DNA from: Candidatus Gastranaerophilales bacterium
GTDB taxonomy: Bacteria > Cyanobacteriota > Vampirovibrionia > Gastranaerophilales > Gastranaerophilaceae
Assembly: GCA_017415185.1 (NCBI GenBank)
Contig: JAFQHZ010000003.1
Span: forward strand, 1 to 50,382
Length of the DNA: 50,382 bases
Reading direction: 5' to 3'
Shown: piece by piece, positions 32,901 through 39,722 of the stretch
Layout: the number at the start of each line of letters is the position of its first letter
How positions within the stretch are numbered: the stretch's first letter is position 1
Made by a program: the position numbers and the translations under genes
The notes under the pieces: generated by a model
Databases searched by the model: none
The model's input: the letters and a program-made list of their open reading frames with translations, nothing else
What the model was told of the DNA's origin: nothing

Positions 32901-34266
32901 GCTAATCGCCCTAAAAGCAAGCGGACAACTCCTACAAAAAGAAAATTTAATAACATACGACAATTTTAAAATCATCACAAATTCACCAATTAATGTTAGG
33001 GTTTTAAATCTAATTTTCAAAAAATCACTTCTTAAAAAAGGAAATTTTGATTGCAATATCAGCCTAAATGGCGATATAAAACTTCCAAAAATAAATGGAA
33101 GAATAAACCTTTATGATTTGGATATTCCTCTTTACAACACAAAAATAGACAATATTAAATTCAATATTTCAAACAAATTTATAGACGGAGAATTCCTCGC
33201 AAAAAACAAACAAAGCGACGCAAAACTCAAACTTCATGCGCTAAACAAACTTGAAGCACCTTATGTTATTAAAGATTTTATTCTTTTTTCAAATAAAATC
33301 GATATAAATGATATTTTAAGCAACATAAACCCAACAAATTCAAAAACAGATATCGTTGCCAAAAATGATTTTTCAATTCAACCAACAGATTTAATAATCG
33401 AAAAAGGAAGCTTTGATTTTAAAGAGGTGCAATATGACAAAATTGAAGCTCAAAATTTAAAAGGAAATTTATCTTATAAAGAGGGAGTTGCAGATTTAAA
33501 AGATGTTTCTCTTAATATTGCCGATGGTTCAATTTATGCAAATGGAAAATACGAAATCAAAACAACAAAATTAAACCTTGATGCAAAAATGGACGATTGC
33601 GATTCAAACGCATTGGCAAAAAATTTCTTAAAACTGCCAAACCAAATCTTTGGCAAAATAGACGGCACACTTCTTTTGAGTGGCAAAAATTTACACACAT
33701 ATCAAGGCATAAATAGCATAAAATCAGACATTAGTTTTTCAATTGACAATGGCAAAATGCCAAAGCTTGGCTCTCTTGAATATCTCCTTAGAGCAGGGAA
33801 TTTATTTAAAAATGGTATTTTAGGATTTTCTTTAAACAATTTAATTGAAGTTTTAACACCATATAAAACTGGAGAATTTGAAAAAATCTCAGGAAATTTA
33901 ATTATATCAAACGGAGAAATTGAAAATTTAAATATATTATCAAAAGGCAAAAATTTAAGCTTATATTTGGATGGAAATTATAGCATATTGGAAAACTTTG
34001 CCGATATTAAAATTTATGGAAAATTATCGCAAAACATTTCAAATGCACTTGGAGCACTGGGAAATGCTTCAATTAATCAATTAGTTGAAACTTTTACTCA
34101 AGTTAAGAAAAACAAAAATGAAAAAAATTCAAAACTTCAACAAGCCCTTAACAAAATTCCACCAATTGAAAACAATTCAGCAAATCCACGCTATTTCAAA
34201 GTTCGAGTTTTGGGCGATATTAACAAAGAAAACTATATTAAAAATTTCGACTGGATAAATAATTAA
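29914..34266 (+). CDS. Giant AsmA-like protein 3
   Basis: With 1450 residues this is the largest protein of the window. One membrane helix (about 15-42) follows a short basic N-terminus. Repeating beta segments then run for about 1200 residues, including 'I-K-G-Y-G-N-I-D-I-N-T-Q-G' and 'V-R-V-L-N-L-I-F-K-K-S-L-L-K-K-G' of the TamB/AsmA type. The C-terminal region has D-I-S-F-S-I-D-N-G-K, then L-D-G-N-Y, and closes with F-K-V-R-V-L-G-D-I and N-F-D-W, the same layout as the two other giants. A rod of this length could span the periplasm as a lipid conduit. It is divergent from the TonB operon and shares its upstream region. The cargo is unknown. Confidence 0.85.
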   Translation: MPNFFSKLNKNLYVKISAIVVIALFLLFTLIIFLFKYLISFSFIEKKFNEITGLKIEFVNPKSNLDYHFNLNLEAQEINIYDSNKKNKYIHIKNPKISTKPIGFLFNRAYFKKINAQNINLSLKRNSKGEIDLIDSINKDIAKFLNKKITPTRLSTDIKNINLIFDDEFNTKSNIKLNLQNTKLSLSKRKKQLLFKQEGTIETNINNIKQISNLNIDILSKYPTNYINSQNLKLNATLDNVNLYIFNDLVKKYISKDIENIKGNVNLSLKTQENKQKLNLIVINPTLNLKNKKTIAPFKENILLESDFIFQKNLLKIETLNIKGKDLLFKLDGQISEIFSKSPKAELKTQIKNTQINNLIPFIPDNAIFYRPKGIPTLKKSNFYGVANSDIAIKTNPLNIEGNLKVQNVHIPNYPKTYKQNDVFARFIGDKVRIYTRVYTPDNEYVLVDGVSNLDNSLYGKYTVKSTPKIDLSFAQLYLVPIQQIIGFNIGPVPIMDIKGYGNIDINTQGTLSDAQIFGTFNAQNASTTIKGLDAKLTDANCTLIFDDRDIIFEKIKGKLDEADFLLTGKTNIKGEVKLNAKIDNAKSNKIIKIFNNSLISKPYSAHSKKIFANKGLLNANVTLQGIIKDFEDESFFEILSPSGNITLLDNEINFDNKIFLNKLSGILEFGHEQKGQFNYNIKNSNFNTNFHSKDSLNKISKGESFNINTEIFSNKIALNDVLSSITELKKYDSLNINFYTKLFLKSQGKLSLNNIDFENFSHNGYLIGLNSQENKDIKFNSGIIKFNNNKANFENLNISFKEGKIEANGAVQNFASKNPQGDLTIRLKNISLDNLNNISQKLKIQNGKIKNGEVAFKNNNLKLNSISLNLNEMPLFLNAILKDIYSSKTIDAEFSTIIDEKSADNIINPHLITPIKITGEIPIKGSFKGNSDNYGIDFNATIPKNSDISFGGANLGDINHKREFQGNISATNDTIKIHNLKLLKYIANQNNKINPLIALKASGQLLQKENLITYDNFKIITNSPINVRVLNLIFKKSLLKKGNFDCNISLNGDIKLPKINGRINLYDLDIPLYNTKIDNIKFNISNKFIDGEFLAKNKQSDAKLKLHALNKLEAPYVIKDFILFSNKIDINDILSNINPTNSKTDIVAKNDFSIQPTDLIIEKGSFDFKEVQYDKIEAQNLKGNLSYKEGVADLKDVSLNIADGSIYANGKYEIKTTKLNLDAKMDDCDSNALAKNFLKLPNQIFGKIDGTLLLSGKNLHTYQGINSIKSDISFSIDNGKMPKLGSLEYLLRAGNLFKNGILGFSLNNLIEVLTPYKTGEFEKISGNLIISNGEIENLNILSKGKNLSLYLDGNYSILENFADIKIYGKLSQNISNALGALGNASINQLVETFTQVKKNKNEKNSKLQQALNKIPPIENNSANPRYFKVRVLGDINKENYIKNFDWINN

Positions 34267-34310
34267 TGTAACAATTAAATTTACACAAAAAACATTTTAA
34301 TTATTTTTGA

Positions 34311-34316
34311 TAAAAT
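34311..34316 (+). promoter_or_regulatory. Extended -10 box six bases before a start codon (leaderless candidate)
   Basis: TAAAAT preceded by TGA ends at 34316 and the ATG is at 34323. The six intervening bases contain no purine-rich ribosome site. Confidence 0.55.
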
Positions 34317-34322
34317 TAAACT

Positions 34323-36329
34323 ATGAAAAGAATATTATTATTCATTTTTGCTTTATTGCTTATAAACTTGCCGGCATTAGCACAAACGCAATCGCAAAAA
34401 GCAAACGAGGGGATTATAGAAGTTGCCGATACAAGCAACAGAATTAAAAAAGAAATCAAAGATGCAATAAACGAAATTTACGACAAAGACGTTGCGCAAG
34501 ACGTCTATGCGAATGTTCTTTTTCATGCCTATAAAGCAATTGACGAGCGTCCAAAAGAACTTCTTGATGAAGATTTTAAAAGAAAATCAACTTGGTACAA
34601 AAACGAAATAATTTACATGTTTTATGTTGACCAATTTGGAGTTGTATCGGACGAAAAGAAAAACACTTTTAAAGATACAGCCCTAATGCTTGATTATCTT
34701 GAAGACTTAGGAGTAACAACTCTTTATATGCTTCCTTTTGCAGATAGCCCTATGAAAGATGCAGGGTTTGATGTTAAAGATCCAAAAAACATTCGCCACG
34801 ATCTTGGCGGAATGACCGAATTTAAAGGCTTTGTTAAAGAAGCAAAAAAACGAGGTTTTAAAATTAAAGCAGATTTAGTTTTAAACCATTTTTCGGACAA
34901 TCACGAATGGTTCCAAAATCTCCAAAAAGGGGACGAAAGCTATCTTGATTATTTTATTTACAAAACATCAATGCCAGAATACAAAAAATATCAAGACGAA
35001 AAGCTTGGAACGGTAATTGAATATGACGAAGGCGATGGAATAATTTCCAAAAGAAGAATAATTTTTCCTGAAAATTGCGAAACAAATTGGCGAGAAGTCA
35101 CAATAAATAACAAAAAATATTACCTATATCACACATTTTACCCATTTCAGCTTGATATAAATTGGCAAAATCCTGAAGTTTTATATTATGTTTTAGACAC
35201 AATTTCTCATTGGGCAAATTTGGGAATTGATATTTTCAGAATGGATGCAATTCCTTATTTATCAAAGGATATTGGAACAAATGCCGAAAATCAACCAAAA
35301 ACCCATGCAATCATCAAACTTTTATCAAATTATATTCAACTGACAGCTCCTTCAAGCGTAATTCAAGTTGAAGCTTGTCAATCTCCAAAAGATATATTGG
35401 AATATTTTGGAAAAGATAGAGAAGTTCAAGTGCAAATAGAAGAAGATATAAAAACACTAAAAAGAACATCTGAAGCGCAAATCGCATATCATTTTCCATA
35501 CATGCCAGCCATTTGGGCAAGCTTAATTACAGGCGACAAAAAATATTTCAAAGAAGCATACAAAAAAACACCAACAATCCCAAAAACAGCAACTTGGGGA
35601 ATGTTTTTAAGGGTTCATGACGAATTGACTCTTGAAATGGTAAGTCCTGAAGTTCGAGAAGTTGTTTTTGAAAATCTTGTGAACAAAGGGGCAAGCTTCA
35701 GAAAAGGCTTTGGAGTTGCAGGACGAATGGCAAACTTTTTAGACAAAGACCCAAACAGAATTGAACAAGCTTTTTCAATTCTTTTGTCTCTTCCTGGCGT
35801 TCCAATAATATATTATGGCGATGAAATTGGAGCAGCAAACAACTTTGAACATGCTAAAAAATCGGCTCTTTTAAGAGCAAAAGACAAATTAAATCTTTTA
35901 TCAGTTTTTGATTCACGAGACATTAACAGAGGCGAAGTTGCACAAAAACTTTTCTATGGCTCAACAAAAGGCTATTATGAATTCAATTCAAAAGTTTATA
36001 AAAAAGTGCAAAATTTAATAACATTAAGAAAAAGTCTTCCTGTTATAGCTGATGGAGATTTTGAAATTTTAAAAACAAAAAATAAAAGCAATTTCAGCTA
36101 CATCAGAAAAAACAAAGATAAACAAATCCTTATAATCAACAATCTTGCAAAAGAAAAAATTGTGGCAGAAATAACCTTGCCTGCTGATATCGTTCTTAAA
36201 AACAAGGGTGAAATTAAATCATTAAAAAATCTTGTTAATGGAGACAATATAAAAGTAAATATCTCTCTTCAAAATAGAACAATGCACCTTAGAGTTGCAC
36301 CATATCAAACCATTTGGCTTGAATTATAG
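34323..36329 (+). CDS. Secreted GH13 enzyme, trehalose synthase-like
   Basis: The protein has 668 residues. A signal peptide (about 1-20, ending LALA-Q) is followed by a helical spacer (about 25-95) and a TIM-barrel GH13 domain. The four family regions are present: ADLVLNHFSDNHEW, DIFRMDA with nucleophile D308, QVEAC with acid/base E350, and LRVHDE with H432-D433. The pattern 'L-R-x-H-D-E-L-T-L-E' and G-V-P-I-I-Y-Y-G-D-E-I-G resemble maltose glucosyltransferases (trehalose synthases) more than endo-amylases. A C-terminal beta domain (about 575-668) follows. Trehalose synthases are normally cytoplasmic, so an exported one is unusual; amylosucrase-like or oligosaccharide hydrolase activity is also possible. 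The start lies six bases after a -10 box. Confidence 0.85.
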   Translation: MKRILLFIFALLLINLPALAQTQSQKANEGIIEVADTSNRIKKEIKDAINEIYDKDVAQDVYANVLFHAYKAIDERPKELLDEDFKRKSTWYKNEIIYMFYVDQFGVVSDEKKNTFKDTALMLDYLEDLGVTTLYMLPFADSPMKDAGFDVKDPKNIRHDLGGMTEFKGFVKEAKKRGFKIKADLVLNHFSDNHEWFQNLQKGDESYLDYFIYKTSMPEYKKYQDEKLGTVIEYDEGDGIISKRRIIFPENCETNWREVTINNKKYYLYHTFYPFQLDINWQNPEVLYYVLDTISHWANLGIDIFRMDAIPYLSKDIGTNAENQPKTHAIIKLLSNYIQLTAPSSVIQVEACQSPKDILEYFGKDREVQVQIEEDIKTLKRTSEAQIAYHFPYMPAIWASLITGDKKYFKEAYKKTPTIPKTATWGMFLRVHDELTLEMVSPEVREVVFENLVNKGASFRKGFGVAGRMANFLDKDPNRIEQAFSILLSLPGVPIIYYGDEIGAANNFEHAKKSALLRAKDKLNLLSVFDSRDINRGEVAQKLFYGSTKGYYEFNSKVYKKVQNLITLRKSLPVIADGDFEILKTKNKSNFSYIRKNKDKQILIINNLAKEKIVAEITLPADIVLKNKGEIKSLKNLVNGDNIKVNISLQNRTMHLRVAPYQTIWLEL

Positions 36330-36338
36330 GAGATAATC

Positions 36339-37454
36339 ATGGAAAATACACCAACACAAATAAAAAAAACTAAAATTTTAAATTATATAAATGTTTTTCG
36401 TGGACTTGCGATTTTATTAATAATTATGGGTCACACAATGCAATTTGGAGATTCAAAAAGCATTATTAATATGATAAATTGCGAAATGATTTGCGGAGGA
36501 ACAGCGCTTTTCATTTTTATATCAGGCTTTTTATTTCAACACTTATCAGCAAAATATGAATTTAAAAACTATATGTCTAAAAAATGGACAAATGTAATTA
36601 TGCCTTATTTGGTAGTTTCAATCCCTGGGATAATTCTTTGTTTAGCTTGTCCTGTTGCTTATAAAAATTCTTTTATGGGATTAAGCGCTTGGCTTCAAAT
36701 TCCTCTGCATATAACAATTGGAAGGGTTCATAATGTTCCTACTTGGTTCATTCCAATGATAATAATTTTCTTTTTATGCTCTTATATATTTTTAAAATTA
36801 GAAAAAAAGGGAATTTTATACAAGCTTTTACCTTTATTGTTTTTAATCACAATCTTTCTTCCTCGTGGGGTTGCAGAATACGAAAGCACAATTGGATTAG
36901 ATTATTTAACAAAATACGAAATCTATGTTAAATATATCATCACAAACTTTTTCCATTTTGTTTCGCTTTATGTTTTTGGAATGTATTGTAGTTCAAATAA
37001 AGAAATTATTGACAAATTTTATTCAAAAAGATGGTTGCTTTGGATTTTAATGCTTACATTAGGAATATTAGACATTTATGCACAATTTAAATATCAATAT
37101 TCAAACTATACAATTTCAAAAATATTTTTAACTATGCTAGTTTTGGCTTATTTAAAACATTATGATGAATTTATCCTGTCTCATAAAAAAACAAATGCAA
37201 CTTTGGATTTTATTGCAAAATATAGTTTTGGATTATTTTTTGTTCATTGGTATTGGTTTTTTGCTTATAACCAAATTTTTAATCTTCCAACAGTTGCGCC
37301 TGTTTCAAATGGAGATTATTTAACAACCCTTGGAATTGTTTTAGCAAGATTTATTGCTGTTGCGATTGTTTCTCTTTTATCATTATTTTTGGCTAAAAAA
37401 ATCCTACTTAAAATTAATCCCGAAATAAATACTAGAAAGTTTTTTGGTATATAA
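36339..37454 (+). CDS. Membrane acyltransferase, acyltransferase-3 family
   Basis: This 371-residue integral membrane protein has ten or so helices. The first helix carries the family signature R-G-L-A-I-L-L-I-I-M-G-H (about 21-32), with the conserved Arg and His used for acyl transfer to sugars. A later YSFGLFFVHWYW segment is also typical. Such enzymes put O-acetyl or similar groups on exopolysaccharide, lipopolysaccharide or peptidoglycan precursors. It begins ten bases after the GH13 stop with AGGAG before the ATG, so the two are likely one transcript and may act on the same glycan. Confidence 0.85.
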   Translation: MENTPTQIKKTKILNYINVFRGLAILLIIMGHTMQFGDSKSIINMINCEMICGGTALFIFISGFLFQHLSAKYEFKNYMSKKWTNVIMPYLVVSIPGIILCLACPVAYKNSFMGLSAWLQIPLHITIGRVHNVPTWFIPMIIIFFLCSYIFLKLEKKGILYKLLPLLFLITIFLPRGVAEYESTIGLDYLTKYEIYVKYIITNFFHFVSLYVFGMYCSSNKEIIDKFYSKRWLLWILMLTLGILDIYAQFKYQYSNYTISKIFLTMLVLAYLKHYDEFILSHKKTNATLDFIAKYSFGLFFVHWYWFFAYNQIFNLPTVAPVSNGDYLTTLGIVLARFIAVAIVSLLSLFLAKKILLKINPEINTRKFFGI

Positions 37455-38132
37455 ATGCAATTTGAAAGAACCAAGAATTTAATAGGCGAAAATGCACTTG
37501 AAAAATTAAAAAAATCCCATGTTGCAGTTTTTGGCATTGGCGGAGTTGGAGGCTCATGTGCTGAAGCTTTAATTCGAGCAGGAATTGGAAAAATTGATTT
37601 AATTGATAACGATACAATAAACGAAACCAATATAAATAGACAAATTATTGCTCTTCATTCAACAATTGGGCAATATAAAGTTGATATAATGAAATTAAGA
37701 GCGCTTGATATAAACCCAAATATTAAAATCGAAACATTTAAAACATTTTTTGACGAATCAACACTGGAAGAATTTGATTTTAAAAAATATGACTATGTAG
37801 TCGATGCAATAGATTCGGTTAAATCAAAACTTTTATTAATTAAAACTTGCAAAAATTTGAACACAAAAATCATTTCATCAATGGGAACAGGAAACAAACT
37901 TGACCCAACAGGCTTTATTATAACAGACATCTCAAAAACATCCGTCTGTCCTTTAGCTCGAGTGATGAGAACTGAATTAAAAAAAGAAGGAATAAAAAAC
38001 TTAAAAGTTTTATTTTCAAAAGAAGAACCAATTAAAACAAATTCAAGAACTCCAAGCTCAATTTCTTTTGTTCCGCCAGCAGCAGGCTTGGTTATAGCAA
38101 GCGAAGTTGTTAAGGATTTATGTTTGCAATAA
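37455..38132 (+). CDS. tcdA: tRNA threonylcarbamoyladenosine dehydratase
   Basis: This is an E1-like ThiF/MoeB-fold enzyme that uses ATP to cyclise t6A37 to ct6A in tRNAs reading ANN codons. It has 225 residues, shorter than E. coli TcdA (about 268). The start R-T-K-N-L-I-G and the nucleotide-binding GIGGVGGSCAEALIRAGI are diagnostic, followed by the DNDTINETNINRQ segment and VVDAIDSVKSK. There is one cysteine near TSVCPLARVMR, and the terminal membrane-association helix of E. coli is reduced. The ATG directly follows the stop of the acyltransferase gene, with no spacer. Confidence 0.9.
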   Translation: MQFERTKNLIGENALEKLKKSHVAVFGIGGVGGSCAEALIRAGIGKIDLIDNDTINETNINRQIIALHSTIGQYKVDIMKLRALDINPNIKIETFKTFFDESTLEEFDFKKYDYVVDAIDSVKSKLLLIKTCKNLNTKIISSMGTGNKLDPTGFIITDISKTSVCPLARVMRTELKKEGIKNLKVLFSKEEPIKTNSRTPSSISFVPPAAGLVIASEVVKDLCLQ

Positions 38133-38158
38133 AAAACATTTAGCTGTTTTAAAACAAT

Positions 38159-39076
38159 ATGCGCATTTCTCCGATAAACTATAATTATTATAAACCAAGC
38201 TTCAAATCTACAACAAGAACGACATACATAAGCAATTCTGATGGTGTTTTTGTCTTGCCAAGCTACAATAGGCAACTTGGCAAAACAAAACAATTTAGCT
38301 CAAATTCAGATGTCAAAATGATTAATTCTAATACAACAAATTTCTTCAGAAGAGATATTGACTGGAAAACCTTGGGAAAAATATTCAAAAAACAATTTCC
38401 ACAAGGAAAAGTAAACATTTATGATTTTGCTTGCTCTGATGGTTCTGAAGCATATTCTTTGATAATCACTTTAATTGAACAACTTGGAGAAAAAAACGCA
38501 CAAAGATTTTTCCCAATTATTGCTTCAGATGTTGACGAGGAAATAATAAGAATGGCAAATTCGAAAAAAATCGTTGCTACAAGCGAAGATATTTTTTCAA
38601 TGGGAAATATAATTAAAGACGGAAACATTAAAAAATATTTCTCAATTACCGAATTAGGGGGCGAAAAATTCCTTTTAACACCAAAAGAAATACTAACAAA
38701 AAACGTCACCTTTAAAAAAGAATCAATTGTTCAAGGACTTGACGAAATACAAAAACAAGAAAACAATATCATTTTAGCAAGAAATTTTTGGAAATATCTT
38801 TCACGAGAAGATTTAATAAACGCCTCTTGGAAATTAGGAGAAAAAACAAACAAAAAAACCCTTTTGCTTATTGGAAATTTCGATTTAGCAAGCAATTGCT
38901 GTTATCCATATTTCCTTGAAGCTCTTGGGTTTGATTATCATGATGAAAACGAATTAGCAGACAATATTTTAAGAAAAAAAGAAGAATATATTAATCCAAA
39001 AACAACATCTTTTGTTTCATGGAAGGATTTTGTCGAAGGACAATATCCAAGATACATACCCTCATATATAAGATAG
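38159..39076 (+). CDS. CheR-like methyltransferase with N-terminal F-K-S tag
   Basis: The protein has 305 residues. The fold is that of CheR, the SAM-dependent glutamate methyltransferase. Its landmarks are T60-N-F-F-R-R65 (CheR 'T.FFR'), the SAM-binding loop DFACSDGSEAYS (89-100, CheR 'A.CSTGEE.YS'), ASDVD (122-126) and IILARNFWKYLS (204-215, CheR 'i.cRNvliYf'). The N-terminal CheR helical domain is missing. In its place is an approximately 55-residue Ser/Asn/Thr-rich leader starting MRISPINYNYYKPSFKS. No chemoreceptors or other che genes are nearby, so the substrate may not be a chemoreceptor. It follows tcdA by 26 bases and precedes a gene with a similar leader. Confidence 0.68.
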   Translation: MRISPINYNYYKPSFKSTTRTTYISNSDGVFVLPSYNRQLGKTKQFSSNSDVKMINSNTTNFFRRDIDWKTLGKIFKKQFPQGKVNIYDFACSDGSEAYSLIITLIEQLGEKNAQRFFPIIASDVDEEIIRMANSKKIVATSEDIFSMGNIIKDGNIKKYFSITELGGEKFLLTPKEILTKNVTFKKESIVQGLDEIQKQENNIILARNFWKYLSREDLINASWKLGEKTNKKTLLLIGNFDLASNCCYPYFLEALGFDYHDENELADNILRKKEEYINPKTTSFVSWKDFVEGQYPRYIPSYIR

Positions 39077-39083
39077 GAAAATT

Positions 39084-39722
39084 ATGCACATTACACCGAT
39101 TTCAACAAATTTCAAAAGTAGTTTTCGTTATTTAAACAACGTTAATCAAAAAGACGCTTGGGGCGAAATCATGCAAAAATGCAGCAACGTAAACTATACA
39201 GAACAACCAAGATACGACATTGAGTCTTTAAAAAAAGGAATCGCTTCAGAAATGTTTATCTCGGTTGACGATTGTTATGATAAAACAATCGAAGCAATAT
39301 TAAAATCAAAAGGAATAGATTTTCAAAAAAGAAGTAAAAAAGAAACACTTTCCCCTTATGATATTGCCTTAAGAATTGTTTTAACGCCTTTTGATGAACA
39401 ACAAAATCGAAAACTTGTTGAATTGGATACAGAAAAATTAGAAGAGTGTTTCCAAAGAAGTATGTTTTATCTTTCAGACGAAGATTTAATTGGAAGAGAA
39501 TACTATCACTATCAAGAAGTAAAAGACTTTATCGCCCTTGGTTCACTAATCGATGCACCTTCTATATGTCTTGTTGAAAATAATAATCAACTAAGCGCAG
39601 AATTTAGAGACGGCAGACATAGATATTGCGTTATGAGAGATTTAGGAATGAAAAAAATTCCCGTTGCAATTAGTTCCGATTCGATTAATCTTGCAATAAA
39701 ACATGGATTGATAACAAAATAA
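39084..39722 (+). CDS. ParB-fold-like protein with N-terminal F-K-S tag
   Basis: The 212-residue protein has AGGA before the ATG, seven bases after the CheR-like stop. Residues 170-195 (EFRDGRHRYCVMRDLGMKKIPV) match the core of ParB/Srx-fold domains, 'v.DG.HR..a...lG...ipv', used for nucleotide binding, and in some families for phosphotransfer or DNA nicking. No DNA-binding helix-turn-helix domain follows, unlike chromosome-partition ParB. The leader MHITPISTNFKSSF is strikingly like those of the CheR-like and cysteine-peptidase genes. The function is unknown; a small-molecule kinase or effector role is as likely as DNA binding. Confidence 0.58.
   Translation: MHITPISTNFKSSFRYLNNVNQKDAWGEIMQKCSNVNYTEQPRYDIESLKKGIASEMFISVDDCYDKTIEAILKSKGIDFQKRSKKETLSPYDIALRIVLTPFDEQQNRKLVELDTEKLEECFQRSMFYLSDEDLIGREYYHYQEVKDFIALGSLIDAPSICLVENNNQLSAEFRDGRHRYCVMRDLGMKKIPVAISSDSINLAIKHGLITK

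Noticed and set aside
38159-39076. Calling the CheR-like protein a chemotaxis methyltransferase
   Set aside because: The N-terminal CheR domain is missing and there are no chemoreceptor or che genes nearby.
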